Positions 29,271 to 38,300 of a DNA stretch of 64,000 nt are shown here, piece after piece. Location: positions 387 through 64,386 of the forward strand of contig NZ_MTSE01000018.1 in NCBI RefSeq assembly GCF_002154225.1, read 5' to 3'. Within the stretch, counting starts at the first letter, position 1. Each line of letters starts with the position of its first letter. Made by a program: the position numbers and the translations under genes. The DNA is from Hymenobacter crusticola. Lineage in GTDB: Bacteria > Bacteroidota > Bacteroidia > Cytophagales > Hymenobacteraceae. The notes below the pieces were generated by a model. The model made no database searches. It saw only the letters and a program-made list of their open reading frames with translations, and was not told where the DNA came from.

Positions 29271-30353
29271 CTAGGGGCGACGGTTGATAGCGTTCAGGTC
29301 TTCGAAAGCTTGCTTCAAGCGTGCTACGAAGGTTTCTTCGCCTTTGCGCAACCACACGCGGGGGTCGTAGTACTTCTTGTTGGGCGAATCGGCGCCGGTG
29401 GGGTTGCCGATCTGGCCTTGCAGGAAGCCTTCGTTTTGCACGTAGTAGTCCTTGATGCCTTCCCACAGCGCCCACTGCAAGTCGGTGTCGAGGTTCATCT
29501 TGATAGCGCCGTAGCTGATGGCTTCGCGGATTTCCTCGCGGCTAGAGCCCGAACCACCGTGGAATACGAAGTTCACCGGCTGCGGACCGGTGCCGAAGTG
29601 CTCCTGCACGTAGTCCTGCGAGTTTTTCAGGATGACGGGTTGCAGCTTCACGTTGCCGGGCTTGTACACGCCGTGCACGTTGCCGAAAGCAGCCGCAATG
29701 GTGAAGTTGGGGCTTACCGAGCTCAGCTCTTTATAAGCGTAGGCCACTTCCGAAGGCTGGGTATAGAGCTTGGAGCTGTCCACGTCGGAGTTGTCGACGC
29801 CGTCTTCCTCGCCGCCGGTTACGCCTAGCTCGATTTCGAGCGTCATGCCGATTTTGGCCATGCGCTCTAGGTAGCGCTTGCAGATTTCGATGTTCTCCTC
29901 AATCGGCTCCTCCGATAGGTCGAGCATGTGGGAGCTGTAGAGGGGCTGGCCGTGCTGGGCGAAGTGCTTTTCGCCCGCGTCGAGCAGGCCGTCGATCCAG
30001 GTGAGGAGCTTCTTGGCGGCGTGGTCGGTGTGGAGTACTACGGGCACGTCGTAGAGCGCAGCCATTTCGTGCACGTGCTTGGCGCCCGAAATTGCACCGG
30101 CGATGCTGGCCCGCTGGTCGCCGTTCGGAATCGATTTGCCCGCGTAGAACTGCGCACCACCGTTCGAGAACTGCACCATCACCGGCGAGTTCACCGCCTT
30201 AGCAGTTTCCAGCACCGCATTCACGGTGTTGGTGCCCGTCACGTTAACGGCCGGCATGGCGAAAGCATTGGCCTTGGCATATTGGAAAAGCGACGCGAGT
30301 TCATCGCCGTACAGGACGCCAGCGCGCAGGCTGGTCAGGGTTTGTGCTTCCAT
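29271..30353 (-). CDS. fbaA: Class II fructose-bisphosphate aldolase
   Basis: The cytosolic zinc enzyme cleaves fructose 1,6-bisphosphate to dihydroxyacetone phosphate and glyceraldehyde 3-phosphate in glycolysis, and runs in reverse in gluconeogenesis. The protein has 360 residues, the usual length of the class IIA (E. coli FbaA) type. Visible family blocks are AFAMPAVNVTGTNTVNAVLE near the N-terminus, the zinc-ligand motif HTDHA, the ELGVTGGEEDG block, GNVHG, the FHGGSGSS phosphate-binding loop and KMNLDTDLQWA. The family usually has Cys after HTDH where this protein has Ala. It is a single gene convergent with the FG-GAP array. Confidence 0.97.
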   Translation of the reverse strand: MEAQTLTSLRAGVLYGDELASLFQYAKANAFAMPAVNVTGTNTVNAVLETAKAVNSPVMVQFSNGGAQFYAGKSIPNGDQRASIAGAISGAKHVHEMAALYDVPVVLHTDHAAKKLLTWIDGLLDAGEKHFAQHGQPLYSSHMLDLSEEPIEENIEICKRYLERMAKIGMTLEIELGVTGGEEDGVDNSDVDSSKLYTQPSEVAYAYKELSSVSPNFTIAAAFGNVHGVYKPGNVKLQPVILKNSQDYVQEHFGTGPQPVNFVFHGGSGSSREEIREAISYGAIKMNLDTDLQWALWEGIKDYYVQNEGFLQGQIGNPTGADSPNKKYYDPRVWLRKGEETFVARLKQAFEDLNAINRRP

Positions 30354-30776
30354 AAAAAGTCAGGAAAACGGGAAATATGAACGGTTGATAGAGAACCGGA
30401 AAAGCGGGCGACCCAATTGGTCGGCGGCGCACCACCAGCAGCAAGCAACTGGCGGCGCTCAGGGCCGAAGATAGGAAACGGACTTGGTTAAACTACCTAG
30501 CTCAGCTCGCCCAAACGCTAGTAACTGCGGGCCAATTTATCCTTTTCCTAGGTACAAACACCTATTTCGGGGTAATCGTGCAGCAAGGCTACCACCGGAT
30601 TGGCCACCGCCCCCCCTAGGTGGCAGATCATTTTAGACAACACTTTTACCAGTTGAAGCATCTTTCTGCTCAGCTCACCCGGTTTGCCTTGGCTCGGGCG
30701 TCAGCTCCGTGCAACTTCAAGCCCAATGGAAACTCTTGGGTTTTCATTAACCGTCCTTCACACCTACTACCTAGCT
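30354..30776. other. Intergenic region between fbaA and a small membrane-protein gene
   Basis: This must hold the fbaA promoter on the minus strand. A small CGACC/GGTCG hairpin (30409-30423) sits in the fbaA leader. I cannot assign a promoter element, and short open frames here have no supporting features. Confidence 0.3.
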
Positions 30777-31007
30777 ATGAACTCGCCTGCCACGCCCCCT
30801 ACTATTCGCCCTACGCTCTTCTTACTCCGCCTGCTGGCTTGGTGGAAGACCTGGAGCCGCGAGTGGGAGCCTAGCCTTTTCTTCGAAGCGCCCTACGCGC
30901 TACCCTCGGCAAAGCTGCGCAAGCAACGCCTCCTCGTCACACGACTTTTCTGGCTCCATACGAGCCTCTGCGTTATGGCTTTGCTTATCAACTGGCTCTA
31001 TTTGTAA
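30777..31007 (+). CDS. Small hypothetical protein with one C-terminal membrane segment
   Basis: The protein has 76 residues from the ATG at 30777, which follows the CTAGCT sequence seen before other starts in this window. It has a Leu/Trp-rich N-terminal stretch (FLLRLLAWWKTW), a polar middle, a basic KLRKQR patch and a C-terminal hydrophobic helix (LHTSLCVMALLINWLYL). I do not recognise the family. The frame stays open upstream to 30684 but that part is not protein-like. It stands alone between the aldolase gene and a repeat cluster, so it could be spurious. Confidence 0.45.
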   Translation: MNSPATPPTIRPTLFLLRLLAWWKTWSREWEPSLFFEAPYALPSAKLRKQRLLVTRLFWLHTSLCVMALLINWLYL

Positions 31008-31057
31008 GCTAGGTTCGCAATACTGCCGGTAAACTCCTCTCTGTCTGCTTGGTGCGT

Positions 31058-31219
31058 CTGCTCGGCCGGATTTATAATCCGGTCGTACGGAGCTGCGGAT
31101 TTGCAATCCGCGAGTTGCCCAAGCAACTCATCGGCAACTGCGCCAGTCGCTTTGTTCTGCTCGCGGGAATTGCAAATCGCCCTCTCCTATCAGCCAGATT
31201 TGCAAATCCGGCCGAGCAG
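31058..31219. repeat. REP/MITE-like palindrome cluster with 16-bp terminal inverted repeats
   Basis: CTGCTCGGCCGGATTT (31058-31073) is the exact reverse complement of 31204-31219. Inside are more palindromes: CCGGATT-tat-AATCCGG (31066-31082), GCGGATT-tgc-AATCCGC (31095-31111), GAGTTG/CAACTC (31112-31129), and imperfect copies near 31175 and 31200. No coding capacity is seen. Confidence 0.75.
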
Positions 31220-31229
31220 TCGACCTAGC

Positions 31230-33401
31230 TTACTGCGCTGTAATTTCCAGCACGTGGCTCGTCAGCGCCGAGGCGCTGGCTGTGGAAGCTAGCACGCCCA
31301 CTTTCATCAGGAAGTCGCCGGAGTAGGTTTGGCTATTTTCGGGGATATTCGACTTGGCGCCGGGCATCAGGTTGATTTCCTGCACGCGGTATTGGCGGCT
31401 TGGGTCGAGGCCTTGCAGGCGCACCCGGCCGTATTCTTCGCCGAAGCGCGGCCGCAAGGTGTAGGCAAACACGACGGCCTGGCTACGAGCCTCGTTCACG
31501 TACTGCACCACCGCCCGGCTCGTTTCGAGCGGCGACACCAGCCGGTACAAGTCGCCGTGCCAAATGACGTCGCTCAGGCGCTTGTACTCCTTCACGGCTT
31601 GCTGGCTGAACTGCAACTCCTGAGGCGTAAACTCTTCTACCCGAATGTCATAGCCTAGGCGACCCATCATGGCCACGTCGGTGCGGAACTTCAGGCTCTG
31701 CTGCTTATTCCACGACGTGACGTGCGCCGACACGGCAATGGAGGGAAAGAAATACGAGTAGTTCCACTGAATAAACACCCGCTCTAAGGCGTCGGTGTTG
31801 TCGGAAGCCCAGAACTCGGTGAAGTAGGGCAAGGCGCCATAGTCGACGCGGCCGCCGCCACCCGAGCACAGCATCACGGGCACGTGCGGATACTTGCGGC
31901 GCATCCGTTCAAACACCTTGTAGAGCCCGTGTAAGTAGTCGATGTAGAGGTTCGACTGCTTGTTTTTGAGGTAGGGCGAGAAGGCATTGGTAATCATGCG
32001 GTTGCTGTCCCACTTGATGTACCCTAGGGTCGGATTTTTGGTAAACAGCTCATCGACTACGCCGAACACGAAATCCTGCACTTTGGGATTGGTGAGGTCG
32101 AGCACGAGCTGGTTGCGGTAGTAGTGCTCTTCGCGGTTGGGCAGCTTCAAGATCCAGTCGGGGTGATTCTCGTACAGCTCGCTCTTGGGGTTCACCATTT
32201 CAGGCTCTATCCAGATGCCGAACTTCACGTTGTTTTGGGTGGCCGTTTGTACCAAATGACCTAGGCCATTCGGCAGCTTCGACTTGGTTTCCTGCCAATC
32301 ACCGAGGCCAGCGTTGTCGTTGCTGCGCGGGTACTTGTTGCCAAACCAGCCATCATCCAGCAAGAACAAATCGACCCCTAGCTTGGAGGCGTCGCCGATG
32401 AGGGCGTCGAGTTTCTGCTCGTTGAAGTCGAAGAAGGTGGCCTCCCAGTTGTTGAGCAGGGTGAGGCGCGACTTGGTGCCGTCGAGTACGCCGCCGTATT
32501 GCCGGGCCCAGCGGTGCAGGTTGCGGCTCGCTAGGTTCTTGCCCTGGTGGCTATAAGTGAAGATGAACGCCGGCGTCTCAAACGGCTGATTCGGCGCCAA
32601 CTGATACTCCGACGCGTACGGATTCATGCCCGATAGCACCCGCAGCGCATTGTGCTCGTCCAGCTCAAACGCCAGCTGAAAGTTGCCCGACCAAGCGAGG
32701 GTGCCCAGAATCAGCTCACCTTCGTTTTCGGTAGCGGGCTTGTTGAGGGCGAGCATGAAGTGGGGCGCCTGGTACATGTGGGCCCGCGTACCTAGCTTGC
32801 TGTCAATTACTTTGATGCCACTGGTTAGCTCGGCTTCTTGTGGGCGCATCTCTTCGGCCCAGTCGCCGTGAAATTGCGTGAGCCAGTAGTGCGGCGCCTC
32901 GAAGTGCAGCATGGCCGAGGCGAACCGGCTCAGTACCACGGGTTTCTTCTCGCGGTGCTGCACCACCATCCAGGTTTTCAGCACGTCTTCGCCGGCGTAG
33001 GCGCTGAAGTGCAGCGTTACTTCCACCGGGTACTTGGGGTCTTGCAGCACGATGGCCGTGTGCGTCTGGCCGTTGGCTTCGGCGTCGGTGGTATGGCGCA
33101 CGTAGCGCAGCTCTAGCGAGGGGTTGCCGTCGTTGTGCACCATCCGGATGGCGGGCTCAAACAGATCATTGAGGCCCGCTGGCACGTAAGCTTCGTGGTT
33201 GCCGGTTGGCAGCCGTTGGTAGTCGGTGGCTTGGGCTAGCTTGTCGCCGAAGTAGGTTTGGTACAGCCGCTCCTTTTCACCCACCGACAAAATCAGCGTG
33301 GTGTTCTTGGTTTCAATGCGTATCTGCTTGCTGGCCTGCGCCATTGCTGTTGAAGAACTGGTAAGCAGCAGGAATAAACAGAGGAGTAGGTTTTTGGGCA
33401 T
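31230..33401 (-). CDS. Secreted GH36 alpha-galactosidase
   Basis: This retaining glycosidase releases terminal alpha-galactose from oligosaccharides such as raffinose or melibiose. From the ATG at 33401 it has 723 residues, the usual GH36 length, and a signal peptide (KNLLLCLFLLL core, ending TAMA-Q). The longer frame begins 35 residues earlier but adds no plausible leader. Family motifs are seen: LLDDGWF, WIEPEMVNP, the nucleophile in YIKWDSNR (Asp465) and the acid/base in WASDNTDALE (Asp534), about 70 residues apart as in known members. Periplasmic or extracellular location is inferred. The specific substrate is not determined. Confidence 0.93.
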   Translation of the reverse strand: MPKNLLLCLFLLLTSSSTAMAQASKQIRIETKNTTLILSVGEKERLYQTYFGDKLAQATDYQRLPTGNHEAYVPAGLNDLFEPAIRMVHNDGNPSLELRYVRHTTDAEANGQTHTAIVLQDPKYPVEVTLHFSAYAGEDVLKTWMVVQHREKKPVVLSRFASAMLHFEAPHYWLTQFHGDWAEEMRPQEAELTSGIKVIDSKLGTRAHMYQAPHFMLALNKPATENEGELILGTLAWSGNFQLAFELDEHNALRVLSGMNPYASEYQLAPNQPFETPAFIFTYSHQGKNLASRNLHRWARQYGGVLDGTKSRLTLLNNWEATFFDFNEQKLDALIGDASKLGVDLFLLDDGWFGNKYPRSNDNAGLGDWQETKSKLPNGLGHLVQTATQNNVKFGIWIEPEMVNPKSELYENHPDWILKLPNREEHYYRNQLVLDLTNPKVQDFVFGVVDELFTKNPTLGYIKWDSNRMITNAFSPYLKNKQSNLYIDYLHGLYKVFERMRRKYPHVPVMLCSGGGGRVDYGALPYFTEFWASDNTDALERVFIQWNYSYFFPSIAVSAHVTSWNKQQSLKFRTDVAMMGRLGYDIRVEEFTPQELQFSQQAVKEYKRLSDVIWHGDLYRLVSPLETSRAVVQYVNEARSQAVVFAYTLRPRFGEEYGRVRLQGLDPSRQYRVQEINLMPGAKSNIPENSQTYSGDFLMKVGVLASTASASALTSHVLEITAQ

Positions 33402-33493
33402 AGAGCGGGCGGGAATAGCTAGGGTAAAGGATGGCAGCAACAAAGCAAAAGCTGCCCTTTCAGGCAGCTTCGCAAGGTACTTAACTTGTTGAT

Positions 33494-33608
33494 TGTAGAG
33501 GCGCATACTTGCGTCTCGTCGTTACGGCCGTTGTTTACCTAGGTCATTCTAAGCCAAACCGTTCTGACGTTGTCGTTCAACGACGAGACGCACGTAGGCG
33601 TCTCTACA
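33494..33608. repeat. Short inverted-repeat element (TGTAGAG family, copy 1)
   Basis: The 30-base ends (33494-33523 and 33579-33608) match as reverse complements at 27 of 30 positions. They begin TGTAGAG and contain GCGTCTC. There is no coding capacity. A second element of this type lies at 38925-39029. It sits upstream of the alpha-galactosidase gene. Confidence 0.75.
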
Positions 33609-33690
33609 CCGTTTTGCGGTCAGCAATAAAGCGGTAGAAATGCTCCAACAAGCTCAGCATGACAGCTTTTCCACTCATTAGCAACATGGT

Positions 33691-35184
33691 CTAGGCTGCT
33701 GCGTTTGCCGCCGCTACTACCGCAAAGGCCTCTTTTGGCGCTTCGCACGTTGGGCAGCAATAGCTAACAATGGCTTCAAATGGCGTACCCGGCGCCACCT
33801 CGTTCAGTTCGTCGCCGTAGGTTTGGTCGTAGATGGTGAGGCAACGCGTGCATTGATAGAGCGTGGGCGCCACTGGGCTTTCAGCCGGTTCGGCGGCGGG
33901 TTCTTCGGCGTAGAAGGTGCTTAGGCCTAGGTCTTCGCTCGTTTGCAGCTCGTAGAACTGGTTGCACAGCTGAATCAGGTACCAGCTCAGGCTTTCGCGG
34001 TTTACCTTCTGGCGGAAACTGATGAAGTCCTTGGAGTTGGGGTTGAAGTCGCGCGTGTGCAGGATTTCAAACTGCTCTTCCCGCAGCCCAATCTGGTTCG
34101 GGTTGTGCTGCTGCGACCGGATAACGATGGAGCCGAACAGGCCAGTTTTGGGCTGGGTCTTGATGGCAAAGCACAGGTGAAACGTGCGCACATCTTCCTC
34201 GTTGAACTGTCGCACGAGCTCGTACTTGAGGGCTAGGCCTTGCTCGCAGAGGTCTTCCACTTGCCAGTTCAGCTCGTTGGCTGCGTGCCGCACGTTGATG
34301 CGGTGTTTGCACAGGGCTGTATCCCACAAGCCACGGTCACCTAGCTCTATCCCTTTGACGATGATGGACTTCCAGGGCGTGGTGTATAGCTGCCCAATGC
34401 GCGTCTTCAGGCAGATCTTGCACAAGTCTTTCAGGAAAGCCACCGAAAACAGCTCATCGCGCCGGTAGATGCCGAGCCACAGCTTGTTGCCGTAGCGGTT
34501 GAAGCCTTCGTAGTACGGCAGCGTGAAAGTCGGCACCTTCAACGGCACCGTAATCGGCTGCAATACAAAGCTGCCGCCCGCCGCACTCACCAGCCCGTAG
34601 AGCAGCGCCCCGTCGGCCGACGGCTGGTCGTAGAACTTGTGCTGGTGGGCAAAAATCACCCGCTCGATGGCGCTGCTGAGACTCGGTATATCCTCGGAGT
34701 ACACCAACGACGGCCAGCAGTACAGGCTGTTGGTCTTCGGGAAGCGCACGTACAGATACCAGTAATTGTTGGTATCGGAGGCAATGAAATTCAGGTTTCC
34801 CGAGAAGAAGGGAATGAAGGTCTGGTTGTTATCAATGAGGTTGATTTTCAGCTGCGGCCGGTAATCGAATAGGTCCAGAATGTCCTTGTATACGCCCTCA
34901 CGCAGCCAATTGGCATGCTCAAACACGTCTTCCGTCACGTAGGAGCTGACAATGTTCGGGTTCACATCGGCGCTCAACTCGTAGATGATATCCGCCGAAG
35001 CTAGCTGCTGTTGCAGGCCGCGCTTCTTCTCATCGGCCACCGTAAACAGAATCTGCTGCCGGTTGCCGAACTGGAGGTGTTCCACATCGGCGCTTTCGGC
35101 CGCATCCAAGATAGCCAGCAAGTCCCCCGCCGATACGATGCCGCCGGGCAGGTTGATTTTGATGATGTGGGTTTTCGGTGGCAT
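33691..35184 (-). CDS. Rubredoxin fused to a degenerate nitrite/sulfite-reductase-like protein
   Basis: The protein has 497 residues. The C-terminus is a rubredoxin domain with Cys445-x2-Cys448, the GDELNEVAPGTPFE segment and Cys477-x2-Cys480, which would bind one iron for electron transfer. The first 430 residues resemble a duplicated NIR/SIR ferredoxin-like half-domain: KINLPGGIVSAGDLLAILD near the N-terminus and RIGQLYTTPWKSIIVKGI in the middle. I see no Cys-x5-Cys and Cys-x3-Cys pairs that would hold the siroheme-bridged 4Fe-4S cluster, so it is probably not a working reductase. It is last in the nitrate-assimilation series after the nitrate reductase. Electron delivery or a scaffold role is inferred. 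No signal peptide, so it should be cytosolic. Confidence 0.75.
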   Translation of the reverse strand: MPPKTHIIKINLPGGIVSAGDLLAILDAAESADVEHLQFGNRQQILFTVADEKKRGLQQQLASADIIYELSADVNPNIVSSYVTEDVFEHANWLREGVYKDILDLFDYRPQLKINLIDNNQTFIPFFSGNLNFIASDTNNYWYLYVRFPKTNSLYCWPSLVYSEDIPSLSSAIERVIFAHQHKFYDQPSADGALLYGLVSAAGGSFVLQPITVPLKVPTFTLPYYEGFNRYGNKLWLGIYRRDELFSVAFLKDLCKICLKTRIGQLYTTPWKSIIVKGIELGDRGLWDTALCKHRINVRHAANELNWQVEDLCEQGLALKYELVRQFNEEDVRTFHLCFAIKTQPKTGLFGSIVIRSQQHNPNQIGLREEQFEILHTRDFNPNSKDFISFRQKVNRESLSWYLIQLCNQFYELQTSEDLGLSTFYAEEPAAEPAESPVAPTLYQCTRCLTIYDQTYGDELNEVAPGTPFEAIVSYCCPTCEAPKEAFAVVAAANAAA

Positions 35185-35210
35185 TGCGTTTTTGTGGGTT
35201 TTGTTCTGGT

Positions 35211-35359
35211 GGGGCGCCTCACCCCTAGCCCCTCTCCGAAAAGGAGAGGGGAACTAGCTTTTAGTATTAGGATTCTAGTCTAGAAGTAGATAGTTCTAAA
35301 ATGCTAGAAGCTAGTCCCCCCTCTCCTTTTCGGAGAGGGGGCTAGGGGGTGAGGCGCCC
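35211..35359. repeat. Long inverted-repeat element A in the nitrate operon
   Basis: Arms of about 46-49 bases (35211-35256 and 35311-35359) are near-perfect reverse complements starting GGGGCGCCTCACCCC. Each arm contains its own hairpin (CCTCTCC-gaaa-GGAGAGG). The AT-rich middle is rich in CTAG. It lies between the nitrate reductase and rubredoxin-fusion genes. Confidence 0.85.
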
Positions 35360-35389
35360 TCGTTAGCACACGTTGCACGACCTAGCTTT

Positions 35390-38300
35390 CTACAGCACCT
35401 CCAGCGTCAGCAGGCTTTCTTCCAGGATCTGCTTCACCTCCGGGCGGCAGGAACCGCAGCCAGTGCCGGCGCCTGTAGTGGCGCACAGTTCCTTCAGATC
35501 GGTGCAGCCGGCGGCTATTTTTTGGCGGATGTTGTCGCGGCCGACGCTGTTGCAGCTGCACACGAGTTTGCCCAGCACGGGTTCGGCTTTGGCGCCGCTA
35601 CGCAGGAGTTGCAGGCGCTTCTCCCCTAGCTCAATCTTGCCCGCAATCAGCTCGCGGAACTCCTGGAACTCGCTTTTGTCGCCGATGAGGATGGCGCCCA
35701 CGAGGCGGTCCTGGTGGATGATGCACTTCTTGTAGTAGCGCTTGGCCTTGTCCATGAACACAATTTCCTCGTAGTGCTCTGGGTTGGGCGCCTCGGGCAA
35801 GCCGATGCTGCACAGGTCGAAGCCGTGGATTTTGATAATGTTCATGAAGGTGCTGCCGCCGTAGTAGCTGGCAATGTCGCCGCTGAGGTAGCGGGCCACT
35901 ACGTCGGCTTGCTGCTCGGCGGCGGCCGTGATGCCGTAGAGCGTGCCTTCAAATTCGGCTATTTCGCCGAGGGCGTACACGCTGGGGTCGCTGGTTTGCA
36001 GGCGCTCGTTCACCACCACCCCGCGCCGACACACGAGGCCACTTTCGCGGGCTAGCTCCAGGTTGGGCACCGTGCCGATGGCCATAATCAGGGCGTCGCA
36101 GTCGATGCGGCGGCCGCTTTTCAGGCCTACGCCGGTGAGGCGGGAGCGGCCGTAGTACAGCTCCACTTCGTCGTTGAAGTACAGGTCGCAGCCTTGGTCC
36201 ACCATTTCTTCCTGCAACAGCTGACTACCTAGGGCATCGAGCTGGCGGTCGAGGAAGCGGGAAATGCGCTGGATAATGGTAACACGCGTGCCGATTTCGC
36301 GCAACGAAGCGGCCATTTCCAAACCTAGCAAACCGCCACCTACGATGACCACGTGGGCGTTTTCGGGCAGATGGTTTTTGAAATTGTCGGCGTCGGTGCG
36401 GCTGCGCATGCTAAAGATACCCGGCAACGAGGGCACGTGCTTGGGCACGGCGGCGCGGCTACCGGTGGCCATAAGCAGCACGTCGTAGTCGGTGCGCTGC
36501 CCGCGCGAATCGATGACAAACTTCTGCTCGCGGTCGACGTGCTCCACGCTCACACCCCGGAGCAACCGGATATTATAGCTAGGTTCTTCGTGGTCCTGCA
36601 TCTTCACCAGCCGGTCCCAGCCCTGGTGCCCGCTGATGTAGTCGGGCAGCATCACGCGGTTGTAGAAGGGGAAATCTTCCTTGCTGAAGATGGTGATTTC
36701 GTCGTCCTGGTTCAGCTCGCGGTACGATTTCACGAAGCCGTACGCCCCGGCACCGGCCCCAATTACGACAATGCGCTGGAACGGCTTGCGGTACTTGTCC
36801 ACCCGCACGGCGCAGTACTTGAAATCGGGCTCCTTGGAAATTGGGTCGAAGGCGCCGCTGGTCACGTTGTTGGCGCGGTTCAGGTCATTGCCGAGGATCT
36901 TGCCCCAGTGCATGGGCAGGAACACCACGCCCGGCTTGATGTTGCTGGTGAGCCTAGCTTGCACACGCACCTTCCCCCGCCGCGACTCCACCTCCACCAA
37001 GTCATTCTCCACAATGCCGAGGCGGGGCGCATCCTGCGGATGAATCTCCAGGAACGCCTGCGAAATGTGCTTTTTAAGCTTGTTGACCTTGCCCGTTTTG
37101 CTCATCGTGTGCCACTGGTCGCGGATGCGGCCGGTGGTCAGGATGAAGGGGAAGTCTTCGTCGGGTTCCTCGCTGCGGAAGCTAACGGGCGTGGCGTGGA
37201 TGATGGCCTTTTTGGATGGCGTATAGAAGATGTTGTCGACGAACAGGCGGGGCGTACCTAGGTCCTTTTGGCCAACCTTGTACGGCCACTGCACCGAGCC
37301 TTTTTCCTGCAACACACTGTAGCTCAAGCCCGAAATATCGAGGTTGGTACCCGCCGTGAGGCGGGCGTGCTCGCGGTAGATAGCGGCGGGCGAGTCGTAA
37401 TTGAAGCCGGGGTAGCCCATGGTGCGGGCAAAGCGGCAGATGATTTCCGCGTCGGGCAGGGCTTCGCCGGGGGCGTCCACCACTTTCGCGAGGTGACTGA
37501 TGCGCCGCTCGGAGTTGGTCATGGTGCCCTCCTTCTCGGCCCACGCGGCGGCGGGCAGAATCACGTCGGCGTATGCTAGGGTTTCGGGCTTGTTGCTGAT
37601 GTCCTGCACCACCACAAACTTGGCCTTCTTCAGCGCCTCTTCGGCTAGCCGCACGTTGGGCAAGCTGGTTAGCGGATTGGTGCAGATAATCCAGATAGCC
37701 TTCAAACGGCCATCATTCAAAGCCTCAAACATCTCGGTGGCCGTCAGCCCCGGCTTGTCCGACAACGTGGTGCCGCCCCAAAACTGCTGCACCTCAGCGC
37801 GGTGCGCGGGGTTAGCTAGGTTGCGGTGCGCCGGCAGCAGGTTTGATAAGCCACCCACCTCGCGGCCGCCCATGGCGTTCGGCTGACCGGTGAGCGAAAG
37901 CGGCCCCGCGCCGGGCTTACCGATCTGGCCCGTAATCAGGTTCAGGTTTAGCAGGCTCAGGTTCTTATCCACTCCTACCGCGCTCTGGTTCAGGCCCATC
38001 GTCCACATGGAAATGAAGCCTTTGGCTGAGCCGATGTACTGCGCGGCCAAGCGAATTTGCTCTTCCGGCACGCCGCAGATGCGAGCGGCTTCGGCCAGCG
38101 TGCGCTCAAACACGACTTGCTTGTACTGCTCGAAGCCTTCGGCGTGGTCGTTGATGAACGCTAGGTCGATGTCGCCGTTCTCGATCAGGGCGCGGCCGAT
38201 GGCGTGGTTCAGCACCACGTCGGTGCCGGGCGTGAGTTGCAGGTGCAGGTCGGCCAGGGCGCAGGTGTCGGTCACGCGCGGGTCCACCACGATGATCTTG

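Noticed and set aside
29310..30474. Plus-strand open frames opposite fbaA (for example 29310-29828 and 29928-30380)
   Set aside because: They are antisense shadows of a well-conserved enzyme gene in this high-GC DNA.
36353..37261. 302-codon plus-strand frame opposite the nitrate reductase fusion
   Set aside because: The minus-strand frame has complete conserved domains throughout; the plus frame has no recognisable features.
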